NCBI GenBank assembly: GCA_009845425.1
Contig: VXZQ01000007.1
Coordinates: forward strand, 124,001 to 188,000
Length of the DNA stretch: 64,000 nucleotides
Source: Holophagales bacterium
Lineage (GTDB): Bacteria; Acidobacteriota; Thermoanaerobaculia; Multivoradales; Multivoraceae
Reading direction: 5' to 3'
This document shows, one piece after another, positions 21,672 through 30,206 of this stretch. The position numbers and the translations under genes were made by a program. Every line of letters begins with the position of its first letter. The stretch's first letter is position 1. The notes beneath the pieces are model-generated. The model saw only the letters and a program-made list of their open reading frames with translations. It searched no databases and was not told the origin of the DNA.

Positions 21672-23639
21672 CTAGGCAGGCCGCCGCCAGCGGAACGTGG
21701 TGACGTCGATGACCTCGCGCGCCGGCTCGACCAGGATCCGTACCGGCGACTGCGGTACCTCGAAACGCGGAGTCAGACAGCGGCGCCGTTCCCTGCCTCT
21801 CTGGGTGTGCCGGCACGGCAGCGGATTGCCGTCAACTTCGATGGAGATCCCCACCGCGTCGCGTGAGGGCGTGCGTACCGCGATCTCCAGCGACACGAGG
21901 GTTCCGGCCGCGTCGACCGCGTCGGCCTCGGCGTGGAGCGCAGTCGGGTCGACGTCGTAGAGCCCCTCGCCCGCCTGGGAGAAGGCGGCGGTTGTGGGCG
22001 GTCCCAGGGAGGCGAAGGACCGGCGAACGAGGACTACCGGTTCTCCGCGCAGCCGGAAGAGACTCGGTTCGAAGCGCTGGACGATGGCCCCGGGCTGTTC
22101 CGCGGTCAGGTCCTGATAGATGGAGTCCTGGCCGGACTCAAGTCGCGATGCCGAGAAGAGCAGGACGTCGGCCGCCTCCCGCTCCGACCTGGACTCGGCC
22201 GCGATGCTGTCCGTGCGGATCAGTGTGGAGACGTAGTTCCCGTTCCAGATGCGGGGGTCGAAGTCCTGGATCCCGAGCGGCAGTTCGGTGATGAAGGTCC
22301 GTCCCCTGAGCGGTTTCGGCCTCCCGGCCGTTCGGGCGGCCTCCGCCGAAGTCAGCGGGACGTTCTCTTCGTACACCGAGGCGTGGACGAAGCCAGCCTT
22401 GTCGAGTCCGGCGAGTCCGGCGACGACAGCCAGGATGGCGAGGGCGACGACCGTCAGCCGGCGTTCGGGCAGGGCGCGAGCGGCGCGTACCAGCTTGCCG
22501 AGGAACCAGGCGCCGGCCAGGGCGACGACTGGGGCGACGATCAACCAGTTGGGCGGCTTCGGATACCGGGTAACGACCCAGAGGGAGGCGACGTAGCCGC
22601 CGAAGAAGACGGCCAGGACGAGCGCGTCGGCGACCGTTGCGCCGCGTTGTTCGCCCGGCAACGGCCCCCGGATCTCGCGCCGGGCGCGCAGCGCGAGAAG
22701 GAGCATCCAGCCCAGGCCGAGCAGCCCGCACGCGCCCAGTACCGGGCTGAAGTAGACGCTTCCGGCGAGGCTGGTCACCGCGTTCAGCGGCTGATCGAAG
22801 AGCCCGGCGCCCGCTTCGGCGAGTCGCTCCCGGTAGTGGTTCACGGTCGATCCGAGGTGGCGCCGGTACATCTCGGGGGCGAGCACCAGCCAGGGATTGA
22901 GCAGGAGCAGCACCACGGCGCCGCCGGCGGCCGCGGCCGCGGTACGGCGGACCAGCAGACCGAGGTCGCGGACACCGCCCAGGGCGATCGCGACGAGCAG
23001 CGGCAACGCCAGCGCCGCGCCGTTCCACTTGGCGGCGGCGGTGGCTCCGACCAGGGCGCCGGCGATCGCGTACCCTCGGAGGCTCTCGCTTCGCCGCGCG
23101 GCGAGAATCGCGTAGAGGGTCAGCACGGCGGTCAGGACCAGCATGATGTCGGGCTTGAACACCCCCGACTGGCGCATGTGCCAGGGGGCGACGGCGAGCA
23201 GGAAGGCCGCGCCCAGACCGACCCAGGGGCCGAACAGCCGCCGGCCGATCAGGAACACGACGAACAGGGACGCGGTACCCACGAGGGTCTGGATGATCCG
23301 GGAGACACGGACGGCGATTCGGGTGAGATAGGGCCGTCCATCCGGTGCGATCCCGAACGTGGTCGGCAGGGAGGAGAGCCATGGCAACGAGCGCGCCGTC
23401 TCGTACACCTTGAGAGTCGCCGCGTGGGGCAGGTAGGAGAGCGTCGGGTAGTGCGTGCGCACCGGCCGCCACTGGTCGTGAGCCAGGATCGCGGCGACGT
23501 TGCCGGCGTTGTAGCGCTCGTCCCAGAGCCGGTTCATCGTCGGGTCCGGCCAACTGAAGAGTACGCGGACGGCAAGCGCCCACAGGAGCAGCAGCCCGAG
23601 CAGCCACTTCTGCAGGCTCGTCGGCTCTACCGCGCTCAT
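21672..23639 (-). CDS. GT39/ArnT-like membrane glycosyltransferase
   Basis: The 655-residue protein has about ten to twelve hydrophobic segments and a soluble C-terminal part, the GT-C layout of protein O-mannosyltransferases and ArnT. The first external loop has 'NRLWDERYNAGNVAAIL', with the acidic D-E pair that serves as catalytic base in this superfamily, and 'PTLSYLPHAATLKVYE' follows. Such enzymes move a sugar from a polyprenyl-phosphate donor to protein, lipid A or glycan on the outer face of the membrane. The C-terminal 190 residues form a predicted beta-rich domain. It is the last gene of a four-gene operon; its ATG overlaps the preceding stop as ATGA. Confidence 0.8.
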   Translation of the reverse strand: MSAVEPTSLQKWLLGLLLLWALAVRVLFSWPDPTMNRLWDERYNAGNVAAILAHDQWRPVRTHYPTLSYLPHAATLKVYETARSLPWLSSLPTTFGIAPDGRPYLTRIAVRVSRIIQTLVGTASLFVVFLIGRRLFGPWVGLGAAFLLAVAPWHMRQSGVFKPDIMLVLTAVLTLYAILAARRSESLRGYAIAGALVGATAAAKWNGAALALPLLVAIALGGVRDLGLLVRRTAAAAAGGAVVLLLLNPWLVLAPEMYRRHLGSTVNHYRERLAEAGAGLFDQPLNAVTSLAGSVYFSPVLGACGLLGLGWMLLLALRARREIRGPLPGEQRGATVADALVLAVFFGGYVASLWVVTRYPKPPNWLIVAPVVALAGAWFLGKLVRAARALPERRLTVVALAILAVVAGLAGLDKAGFVHASVYEENVPLTSAEAARTAGRPKPLRGRTFITELPLGIQDFDPRIWNGNYVSTLIRTDSIAAESRSEREAADVLLFSASRLESGQDSIYQDLTAEQPGAIVQRFEPSLFRLRGEPVVLVRRSFASLGPPTTAAFSQAGEGLYDVDPTALHAEADAVDAAGTLVSLEIAVRTPSRDAVGISIEVDGNPLPCRHTQRGRERRRCLTPRFEVPQSPVRILVEPAREVIDVTTFRWRRPA

Positions 23640-24535
23640 CCCAGGATGGGAAAGCCGCTCACGGCGGTCAGCTCGCGGAACAGACCCTGCAGCCGCTCGA
23701 GCACGGGCCGATCGGTGCCGCCGATCGGGCGGCCGTCCACCTCCGCGACCGCCACGAGTTCGCCCATCGTGCCGGTACAGAAGGCCTCGTCGGCACGGTA
23801 GAGCTCGGCCTGGGTGAAGTCGGCGACTTCATGGGGGATGCCGTTGTTCCGGCAGAGTTCGAGCACGGTCGATCGGGTCACGCCCTCCGGGCAGGCGTGG
23901 CAATGGCTGGTCACCACGACCCCATCGCGCACCAGGAAGACGTGGGTCGCGTTCGTTTCCGCCACGAAGCCCTGGCGGTCGAGCATCAGGGCGTCGTCGG
24001 CGCCGGCGGCGTTCGCCTCGATCTTGGCCAGGATGGACTGGATCAGGTTGTTGTGGTGGATCTTCGGATCCATGCAGTCGGGCGGAAAGCGGCGGATCGA
24101 GGAGGTCATCAACCGGATCGGCTCTGAGCCGTAGACCGGCGCCTTGTGTTCGGCGAGGACGATCAGGGTGGGACCGGACGTGTTGAGCCGCGGATCCATG
24201 CCGGACGTGATCTTGACGCCCCTGGTCAGGGTCAGACGGATGTGGACGTCGTCCCGCATCCCGTTCGCCTCGAGGGTGCGCCGGATCTCGTCGATGAGCT
24301 CCTCTCGCTGTGGGATTTCCGCGAAGGCCAGAGCCAGCGCCGAGTGGCGGAGGCGGTCCAGGTGCTGCTCGAGCTTGAAGATGCGGCCGTCGTACAGGCG
24401 CAGCCCCTCCCAGACGGCGTCGCCGCCCTGGACGGCGGAATCGAAGGGGCTGATGCCCGCCTGGTCGCGGTGGATCAGGTCGCCGTTGATGTTGATCAGC
24501 AGGTCCCGGTTTTGGGGGTTGGCCTTCTGGAGCAT
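23636..24535 (-). CDS. Class IV aminotransferase (branched-chain or D-amino acid type)
   Basis: This 299-residue PLP enzyme shows the fold-type IV pattern: 'AGISPFDSAVQGGDAVWEGLR' near the start, 'DPKIHHNNLIQSILAKIEA' with the candidate PLP lysine, 'FVAETNATHVFLV' (the E-T-N motif that supports the cofactor), and 'DEAFCTGTMGELVAVAEV' near the end. The branch covers branched-chain aminotransferases, D-amino acid aminotransferases and aminodeoxychorismate lyases; specific assignment needs more than these motifs. ATG 24535 gives the natural N-terminus 'MLQKANPQNRDLLININGDL'. It lies 40 bases after the sulfotransferase gene and overlaps the glycosyltransferase gene, pointing to a shared pathway. 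Confidence 0.83.
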   Translation of the reverse strand: MLQKANPQNRDLLININGDLIHRDQAGISPFDSAVQGGDAVWEGLRLYDGRIFKLEQHLDRLRHSALALAFAEIPQREELIDEIRRTLEANGMRDDVHIRLTLTRGVKITSGMDPRLNTSGPTLIVLAEHKAPVYGSEPIRLMTSSIRRFPPDCMDPKIHHNNLIQSILAKIEANAAGADDALMLDRQGFVAETNATHVFLVRDGVVVTSHCHACPEGVTRSTVLELCRNNGIPHEVADFTQAELYRADEAFCTGTMGELVAVAEVDGRPIGGTDRPVLERLQGLFRELTAVSGFPILG

Positions 24536-24575
24536 GACGGGTTCGCTGGCGGTTGGGGCGGGGCGGGCTCTCGGT

Positions 24576-25319
24576 TCAGAAGACGAGGCGCTGGGTGGCG
24601 AGGTGATCGTAGTGCCGCTGGCACTCCTCGAGCACGCCCGCGAGGAACTCCGGAACCGGCTCGTTCTTGGGTCGGTACGGCGCGAAGCCGGTGCTCTTTT
24701 CGACCGCACCGTACCAGTGCGGCGCCCAGATGCCGTCCGTCTCGCGGCGGCCGGGCGGCCAGTTCAGCATCGCTTCGTCGAAGTCGGCGCCGACCGCGCG
24801 GCAGAGACTCTCGAGGCCCGCGCGGGGGTTCCGCAACATGTCGGCCGAGTCGATGACCGCCGGAGCCCGGCCGAGTCGCTCGCATTCCAGGTCGAAGAGC
24901 TCCCGCTGCTGGGGCAGGCCGGTATCGGACAGCTTCGGTTCCGGGAGGATGTGGATCAGCGACGTCAGCATCTCCGCCGGATCACGGATCAGGAAGACGT
25001 TGATGAGTTTCGCCACCCAGGACCGGTCCGTTTCCGGCAGCAGGTGGTGCGCCATGTGCTTCTGGTAGAAGACCGCTCGGTCAAAGGAGGTGTCCACCGT
25101 CAACCAGTGGACGACCCGCTCCAGGTCACTGTCGTGGTGGGTGAGGATCTCGTCCCGGCCGGGATGATCGAGCCCGTGCTCGAGCAGGTAGTTCGCGTAG
25201 AGCGGCTCGTCGCACACGAAGGTGTCGTCGCGGTTCCCCCAGGCCCGCAGCATCGCAGTCGAGATGTTCCGGGGCCCGGACCACATCGCGATCCTCAGCA
25301 CCTGTCGTTGGCTGGACAC
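24576..25319 (-). CDS. Sulfotransferase-family protein
   Basis: This 247-residue protein begins at GTG 25319 and shows 'MWSGPRNISTAMLRAWGNR' near the N-terminus, a PAPS phosphosulfate-binding loop variant of the bacterial sulfotransferase family, and 'NVFLIRDPAEMLTSLIH', the second PAPS-binding motif with R-D-P. Sulfotransferases move a sulfo group from PAPS to a hydroxyl or amine. The acceptor is unknown. The start is 8 bases after the oxygenase gene, so the two are co-transcribed and probably act in sequence on the same molecule. Confidence 0.72.
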   Translation of the reverse strand: MSSQRQVLRIAMWSGPRNISTAMLRAWGNRDDTFVCDEPLYANYLLEHGLDHPGRDEILTHHDSDLERVVHWLTVDTSFDRAVFYQKHMAHHLLPETDRSWVAKLINVFLIRDPAEMLTSLIHILPEPKLSDTGLPQQRELFDLECERLGRAPAVIDSADMLRNPRAGLESLCRAVGADFDEAMLNWPPGRRETDGIWAPHWYGAVEKSTGFAPYRPKNEPVPEFLAGVLEECQRHYDHLATQRLVF

Positions 25320-25327
25320 TTCGCCGC

Positions 25328-26173
25328 CTACGAAGGTGCCGCCGCTGCCGCTTCGCCGGCCGTTCCGTACCCGGCCGGCATCCGGGCGAACAGGGCGGTC
25401 ATGTCGTCGTGCGTGGCCTCGGTCAGGAAGCGCTGCGTCCACATGATCCTCGGCGTCGCCGACACGTTCGGAGCGGGTGAGTGCAGCACACGCATGTCGA
25501 TCAGGTAGACGTCCCCGCGCCGGCCGGTCAGCTCGACGACCCGGAGGTCGCCGTCGCCGCCGCGCACGGCTTCGTTCAGGAACCGGCCGCGGTCCTTCAC
25601 CTGCTTCGACATGAGTTGCCGGAAGTAGGGCTCCCGGCGCAGCCGGTACGTGATCTGCTTCGAACCGAGCCACGGAATGTCGTAGAGAAGCCGGTGAGCG
25701 CCCTGGACGACGACCGTGCCGCCGCCGCCCGGCTCGACCGTGTCGAGCACGGCGAACGCCTGCACGCCTGGAGTGGTCCGGCGATTGGGCAGTTTCGGCA
25801 AGTCGACGTGCCAGGTGGTCTCGGGCAGGGACCAGGGGCCCGGTTCGGGGAACGAGAAGAGGAGCTGCGGCCACTTCATCATGGGTCTGGCCGGGCCGCC
25901 CGCGGCTGCCTCGACCGCCGCCTCGAGTTCCGGGGTCACCAAATCGGCCAGCACCCGGGCGTGTCGTATTCCCTCGAGCAGCCGCTTGTTGTGGCGCTGG
26001 ACAGGCTCGTCGGTCAGTTGGTCCAGTAGCCAGACGCCGTTCCGGCGGACTCCCGCCTGCTCCGACTTCTCGTAGACGAGCTGCAACGCGCGGCGGGTCA
26101 GCTCGTCCGGGAGAAGCCCGGGCAACTTGACCAGTCCGGCGGCCTCGAATCGTTCGCGGTCGGTCCGGTTCAT
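25328..26173 (-). CDS. Phytanoyl-CoA dioxygenase-family oxygenase
   Basis: The 281-residue protein is a non-haem Fe(II)/2-oxoglutarate oxygenase. 'ETTWHVDLPKLP' holds the H-x-D pair, 'DMRVLHSPAPNVSATPRIMW' the distal histidine and the arginine that binds 2-oxoglutarate, and 'GGGGTVVVQGAHRLLY' the conserved strand before them. Family members hydroxylate or halogenate small molecules; the substrate is not evident. ATG 26173 is chosen because it starts the family-like 'RERFEAAGLVKLPGLLPDEL'. A TATGCT box lies 15 bases upstream. It is the first gene of the operon with a sulfotransferase, an aminotransferase and a glycosyltransferase, and diverges from a kinase-fold gene. Confidence 0.85.
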   Translation of the reverse strand: MNRTDRERFEAAGLVKLPGLLPDELTRRALQLVYEKSEQAGVRRNGVWLLDQLTDEPVQRHNKRLLEGIRHARVLADLVTPELEAAVEAAAGGPARPMMKWPQLLFSFPEPGPWSLPETTWHVDLPKLPNRRTTPGVQAFAVLDTVEPGGGGTVVVQGAHRLLYDIPWLGSKQITYRLRREPYFRQLMSKQVKDRGRFLNEAVRGGDGDLRVVELTGRRGDVYLIDMRVLHSPAPNVSATPRIMWTQRFLTEATHDDMTALFARMPAGYGTAGEAAAAAPS

Positions 26174-26188
26174 GGCGTCCTCAGGGCA

Positions 26189-26194
26189 AGCATA
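26189..26194 (-). promoter_or_regulatory. Candidate -10 box (TATGCT) for the oxygenase operon
   Basis: TATGCT on the minus strand ends 15 bases before ATG 26173, giving a very short leader. The same 52-base gap holds the divergent kinase-fold promoter. Confidence 0.35.
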
Positions 26195-26212
26195 TGGCGT
26201 TCCCCCCGGTGA

Positions 26213-26218
26213 TAGCTT
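26213..26218 (+). promoter_or_regulatory. -10 box (TAGCTT) for a leaderless kinase-fold message
   Basis: TAGCTT ends exactly six bases before ATG 26225 with no Shine-Dalgarno sequence between, matching the leaderless pattern seen at other genes here. Confidence 0.5.
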
Positions 26219-26224
26219 GCGCCG

Positions 26225-27349
26225 ATGAGCCGGCGGGCCGAGTTCGAGGCTGAGCACCCGGAAGTGCACGTCCTGTCGGCCGACCAGGCGGGTCGAGTGG
26301 ACCTGGTGATGGGCGCGGTCGGCTGGTTGGGCGAGGAGGAGCAGGTCACGACCTGCGCCTCCCTGGGCGGCGAGTCGAGCACGGTGATGCGCGTCGAGCT
26401 CCAGGAACTGCGGGGGGGCTGGCGCACCGCGGTTCTGAAGCAGTCGCTTCCATGGCTGCGACGGGACGAGTCCGTCGCGATGCCGGCCGGTCGCTGGCAC
26501 GGCGAGCGCGCGTTCTATGCGGAGGTAGCTCGTGTTCCCGAGGCCGCGGCCCACATGCCGCGCCTGATGGCCGCCAACGAAGCGAGGTCCCTGTTGCTGC
26601 TCGAGGACTTCCGCGGCGCGTCGAATCTCGGGTCGCTCTACCAGGGCGGTTCGCTTGCCGATGAGGCCGCGCAGGCCCTGGGCGCGTTCCTTCGGGCTCT
26701 TCGCCTCGGTACGCGCGGCAAGGAGCAACCGGACCCCGCGAACGCTCGCATGAAGGCTCTGAACCACCGCATGCTGTTCGAGGCGCCGTTCCGTTCGGCG
26801 AGAGCCGCGGGCGATGGCTTCGGGCCTGACGGTTCGGCGCCGGACGATGCCGCCCTCGACGCGACCGAACCGGGACTCGGCGAGGCTGCGGCGGCCCTGC
26901 GGTCGGATCGCGCGTTCACGGAGGCCGTGTCGGAGCTGGGCAGCCGCTTCCTGGCCGTCGGGGCTTCCCTGGTTCACGGCGCGTTCCATCCCGCCAACTG
27001 GCTGCTCGTGCCGGACGGCGGTGTTCGCGTGGTGGACCCGCAGTACGGCGGCTGGGGCGATGCGGAGTTCGACACCGGCACCGGGCTCGCTCATCTGCTG
27101 CTCGCGCGTCAGCCGGAGGAGGTTGCCGCGGCGTTCCTGTCGGCGGCCGTTGGCCCGGAGGACGCCGAAGAAGTCGAGTCCGGCGTCGACCGGCCACTCG
27201 TGGCCCGCTACGCCGGAGTCGAGATCGTCCGCCGACTGATCGGCGGCGGACAACTGCCGCTCGAGGCGGAGGCCGGCTTTCGTTGCGGTCTGCTCGAGAC
27301 GGCCCGGACGGCGGTCGTCTCGGGCCGCCTGGAGGTACTGGAGACATGA
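26225..27349 (+). CDS. Aminoglycoside-phosphotransferase-fold protein lacking the catalytic aspartate
   Basis: This 374-residue protein resembles the APH/methylthioribose-kinase fold: 'WRTAVLKQSLPWL' with the ATP-binding lysine, 'ARSLLLLEDFRG' at the hinge, 'ASLVHGAFHPANWLL' at the catalytic loop and 'RVVDPQYGGWGDAEFDTGTG' with the metal-binding aspartate (about 271). The catalytic loop normally reads HGD; here alanine (residue 253) replaces the aspartate. The protein may be a pseudokinase that binds nucleotide or ligand, or use another base. It starts six bases after a TAGCTT box and overlaps the next gene, a secreted peptidase, as ATGA. Confidence 0.72.
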   Translation: MSRRAEFEAEHPEVHVLSADQAGRVDLVMGAVGWLGEEEQVTTCASLGGESSTVMRVELQELRGGWRTAVLKQSLPWLRRDESVAMPAGRWHGERAFYAEVARVPEAAAHMPRLMAANEARSLLLLEDFRGASNLGSLYQGGSLADEAAQALGAFLRALRLGTRGKEQPDPANARMKALNHRMLFEAPFRSARAAGDGFGPDGSAPDDAALDATEPGLGEAAAALRSDRAFTEAVSELGSRFLAVGASLVHGAFHPANWLLVPDGGVRVVDPQYGGWGDAEFDTGTGLAHLLLARQPEEVAAAFLSAAVGPEDAEEVESGVDRPLVARYAGVEIVRRLIGGGQLPLEAEAGFRCGLLETARTAVVSGRLEVLET

Positions 27350-28740
27350 GTCGATCCGTCGCACGCCGCCTGACCGCTGCGCTCGGTCTGTTCGCGCTGG
27401 CAGCAACGTCCGTTCTCGCCCAGAGCGCCAACTTCGAACAGGGACGGGTACTCGACGGCCCCGGCCACGTGCTGCCGCACAGGGACCGGGTGGAGCCCTT
27501 CAACCGCATGCTCGAAGAGCGGCTGAACGAGCTTCTGCCGCGGCTGATGCGCGAGACCGGGATCGACATGTGGCTCGTCATCAACCGGGAGTACAACGAG
27601 GACCCGGTGTTCTTCAGCCTGGTCCCGCGGCCCGTGTTCGCCGCGCGCCGGACGACGATGCTCGTGTTCTTCGACCGCGGGCCGGACCACGGCGGCGTGG
27701 AGCTCCTGACGGTCAACCGCTACCCCTACGGCGCGCTCTACGAGTCGGCCTGGGAGGGCGGCGACCTGGAGGAACAGTGGCTGGGACTGGGCGAGGTGAT
27801 CGCCGCTCGGGACCCGAGGCGAATCGGCGTCAACGTCTCGCGCCACTGGCCTGTCGCGGACGGGTTGTCGGCGGCGCTCCACGAGCGGCTCCTCGAAGTG
27901 CTGACGCCCGAGCTCGAGGAGCGGGTGACCAGCGCCGAGGAGTTGGTCGTGCGCTGGATCGAGACGCGCAGCCCGTTGCAGATGGAGGCCTATCCGCAAA
28001 TCGTCTCCCTGGCGCGCGGCGTGATAGCGGAGGCGTTTTCGGAACGGGTGATCACCGCTGGGGCCACGACGACGGACGATGTCGTCTGGTACATCGCCCA
28101 GCGCTTCCGGGATCTCGGTCTCGACATCTGGTTCCTCCCGTCCGTCAACGCTCAGCGCCGGGCGTCCGACGGGGACGAGGCCTGCGACCCGGGCGAGCCC
28201 TTCTGCGGCGGCAGCGGCGCATTCGTGATCCAGCGCGGCGACGTGCTGCACACGGATGTCGGCATCTGCTACGTCGGTCTGTGTACGGACACCCAGGAGA
28301 TGGGCTACGTGCTGCGTCTGGGCGAGAGTGAAGCCCCGGCGGAGCTACAGGCGGCTCTCGCCGCCGGCAACCGCTGGCAGGACATCCTCACCGGCGAGTT
28401 CCGGACCGGCCGTACAGGCAACGAGATCCTGGCGGCGACGATCTCGGTCGCCACGGACGAGGGCCTCCGTTCCAGCACCTACACCCACCCGCTTGGCGTG
28501 TTCGGCCACGCGCCCGGGCCGACGATCGGCATGTGGGACAACCAGGGACCGACGCCGATCCGGGGCGACTGGCCGCTGTACCCGGATACCGCCTACGCGA
28601 TCGAGGGCAACGTCAAGGTCGAACTCGAGATGTGGGGCGGCCAGGACGTCCAGATCAAGCTGGAACAGAGCGCCGTCTACGACGGCGAGCAGGTGCTCTA
28701 CCTGGCGGGTCGCCAGACCGAGTGGCACCTGGTCCATTAG
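27346..28740 (+). CDS. Secreted M24-family metallopeptidase (Xaa-Pro aminopeptidase-like)
   Basis: The 464-residue protein starts with a Sec signal peptide ending 'SVLA-QS'. The C-terminal creatinase-like domain carries the metal ligands of M24 enzymes: the first aspartate in 'DVLHTDVGICYVGLCTDTQE' with a second further on, a histidine in 'HPLGVFGHAPG', and glutamates in 'AIEGNVKVELE' and 'IKLEQSAVYDG'. A non-catalytic N-terminal domain precedes it. It probably cleaves N-terminal residues before proline, or a related amide bond, in the periplasm. Translation starts at ATG 27346, overlapping the kinase-fold stop codon as ATGA. A strong hairpin follows the stop. Confidence 0.83.
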   Translation: MSRSVARRLTAALGLFALAATSVLAQSANFEQGRVLDGPGHVLPHRDRVEPFNRMLEERLNELLPRLMRETGIDMWLVINREYNEDPVFFSLVPRPVFAARRTTMLVFFDRGPDHGGVELLTVNRYPYGALYESAWEGGDLEEQWLGLGEVIAARDPRRIGVNVSRHWPVADGLSAALHERLLEVLTPELEERVTSAEELVVRWIETRSPLQMEAYPQIVSLARGVIAEAFSERVITAGATTTDDVVWYIAQRFRDLGLDIWFLPSVNAQRRASDGDEACDPGEPFCGGSGAFVIQRGDVLHTDVGICYVGLCTDTQEMGYVLRLGESEAPAELQAALAAGNRWQDILTGEFRTGRTGNEILAATISVATDEGLRSSTYTHPLGVFGHAPGPTIGMWDNQGPTPIRGDWPLYPDTAYAIEGNVKVELEMWGGQDVQIKLEQSAVYDGEQVLYLAGRQTEWHLVH

Positions 28741-28742
28741 CT

Positions 28743-28778
28743 GGGTGCGCCGGCCGTTGCGCGGGCCTTCTGGCCCGC
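28743..28778. terminator. Hairpin after the M24 peptidase gene
   Basis: GCGGGCC and GGCCCGC pair around TTCT (28761-28778), preceded by GTGCGCCGGCC (28745-28755), which is the reverse complement of the arm found after the VWFA-like gene at 35.6 kb. It lies between convergent genes and has no T-tract. Confidence 0.45.
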
Positions 28779-28819
28779 GATCCGGGCGATGCCGCGGAGC
28801 GGCGAGCGCGAACTCTCTC

Positions 28820-29098
28820 CTAGAAGATCGCGCTCAGCAGGCCGAATCCGGCGCAAACGACGGCCACCAGGCCGCCGACGACCAGCAGCACGACGCCGAC
28901 GGCGAGGGTCACTGGCAGGGCCACGATGGCGATCGGAATCAGGACCGCGGCCAGCAGGGTCGCGGCGATGAAACCGATGATCTTGAACGGCAGCAGCACC
29001 AGCTTGAACGCGATCTTCGCGACGAACGCGACGACGGCGAAAACGGCAAGCAGTCCGAGGGCGATCGCCCCGAGAGTCAGGATGGTCAGGACTTCCAT
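28820..29098 (-). CDS. Small membrane protein of unknown function
   Basis: I do not recognise a family. The 92-residue protein is nearly all hydrophobic and should cross the membrane about three times: 'LTLGAIALGLLAVFAVVAFV', a middle segment after 'KIAFKLVLLPFK', and a final valine-rich segment 'GVVLLVVGGLVAVVCAGF'. A short basic loop (K-I-A-F-K, P-F-K) separates the first two. A GGAGG-type site lies upstream, so translation is likely efficient. It converges with the M24 peptidase gene and diverges from the TIM-barrel gene. Such small proteins are often envelope or stress proteins, but nothing here settles the role. Confidence 0.6.
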   Translation of the reverse strand: MEVLTILTLGAIALGLLAVFAVVAFVAKIAFKLVLLPFKIIGFIAATLLAAVLIPIAIVALPVTLAVGVVLLVVGGLVAVVCAGFGLLSAIF

Positions 29099-29161
29099 TT
29101 CGAGTTGCACTCCTCCTGCCTCAGGACTACGGAGATCAGGCGTAGAGGTTTCGTGGCGCGC

Positions 29162-29167
29162 TACACT
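29162..29167 (+). promoter_or_regulatory. -10 box (TACACT) for a leaderless TIM-barrel message
   Basis: TACACT ends exactly six bases before ATG 29174. No Shine-Dalgarno sequence is present in the gap. Confidence 0.55.
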
Positions 29168-29173
29168 GCCCGG

Positions 29174-30202
29174 ATGAAGATCGACCGCAGACGTTTTCTG
29201 CAAACCGGAGCCGTGCTGGGCGCCGCGGCCGCCGCCGGCTGCATGGACGGCGAGGCCGGTTCCGGTGACGAGGAGGCGCAGGCCGCCGAGACCGCGGTCG
29301 AGCCCCTCTACCGCATCTCCCTGGCCGAGTGGTCCTACTTCCGTGAACTCTTCGGTGAGGGTGGCCGGGAGGCGCTGAGGGAGGGCACGTTCGGGGAAGT
29401 GCTCGGCAGCGACCCTCGTTCGCTCTACGGGGGCGAGCTGGATCACCTGGACTTCCCGGCGCGCGCTCGCGGCCTGGGGATCGACGCGGTCGAGTACGTG
29501 AACACGTTCTTCTTCGACCGCGCCCGCGACGATGAGTACCTGGCGGAGCTCAAGTCGCGCTGCGACGCCGAAGGGGTGACCAGCCTCCTCATCATGTGCG
29601 ACGCCGAAGGCGACATCGGGGCTCCCGATGCTGCGGCCCGCACACAAACGGTCGAGAACCACCACAAGTGGGTCGAGGCGGCGGCCTTCCTCGGCTGCCA
29701 TTCGGTGCGGGTCAACGCCGCCAGCGCGGGATCCTTCGAGGAGCAGCAGAAACTGGCCGCCGACGGTCTGCGCCAGTTGTGCGAGTACGCGGACGGCTAC
29801 GGCGTCGATGTCCTGGTCGAGAACCACGGCGGCATCTCGAGCAACGGCGAGTGGCTGGCCGGCACGCTCGCCATGGTCGATCACCCCCGCATCGGATCCC
29901 TGCCGGACTTCGGCAACTTCCGGGTCTCCTACGAGCCGGAGGAGTGGTACGACAGGTACCAGGGCGTTACCGAGCTGATGCCCTTCGCCCGCGCGGTCAG
30001 CGCCAAGAGCTACGACTTCGATGAGAACGGCGACGAGACAACGATCGACTATGAGCAGATGATGCGGATCGTCCTCGACGCGGGTTACCGAGGCTGGGTC
30101 GGCATCGAGTTCGAGGGGCCGATGGCCGCCGACGACGGCATCGTGAAGACGAAGGAACTGCTCGAGCGCCTGCGCGAAGACCTCGCGCCCGAGTACGCCT
30201 GA
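29174..30202 (+). CDS. Tat-exported sugar phosphate isomerase/epimerase-like TIM barrel lipoprotein
   Basis: The 342-residue protein starts with a twin-arginine signal, 'RRRFLQTG', and a lipobox-like 'AAAAGC' near residue 22, so it is probably a folded lipoprotein. The body is an AP-endonuclease-2-like TIM barrel: 'GLGIDAVEYVNTFFF', 'CHSVRVNAAS', 'VLVENHGGISS' with the E/H metal ligands, 'IGSLPDFGNF', and 'WVGIEFEGPMA' with the final glutamate. These supply the metal site of xylose-isomerase-like epimerases. The reaction is likely isomerisation of a sugar or hydroxypyruvate-type compound in the periplasm. It ends 4 bases from the convergent flavoenzyme gene. Confidence 0.83.
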   Translation: MKIDRRRFLQTGAVLGAAAAAGCMDGEAGSGDEEAQAAETAVEPLYRISLAEWSYFRELFGEGGREALREGTFGEVLGSDPRSLYGGELDHLDFPARARGLGIDAVEYVNTFFFDRARDDEYLAELKSRCDAEGVTSLLIMCDAEGDIGAPDAAARTQTVENHHKWVEAAAFLGCHSVRVNAASAGSFEEQQKLAADGLRQLCEYADGYGVDVLVENHGGISSNGEWLAGTLAMVDHPRIGSLPDFGNFRVSYEPEEWYDRYQGVTELMPFARAVSAKSYDFDENGDETTIDYEQMMRIVLDAGYRGWVGIEFEGPMAADDGIVKTKELLERLREDLAPEYA

Positions 30203-30206
30203 GCTC

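Noticed and set aside
23636-24709. A longer start for the class IV aminotransferase (codons up to 24709)
   Set aside because: The upstream part is arginine- and serine-rich and overlaps the sulfotransferase gene in another frame; family-like sequence begins at ATG 24535.
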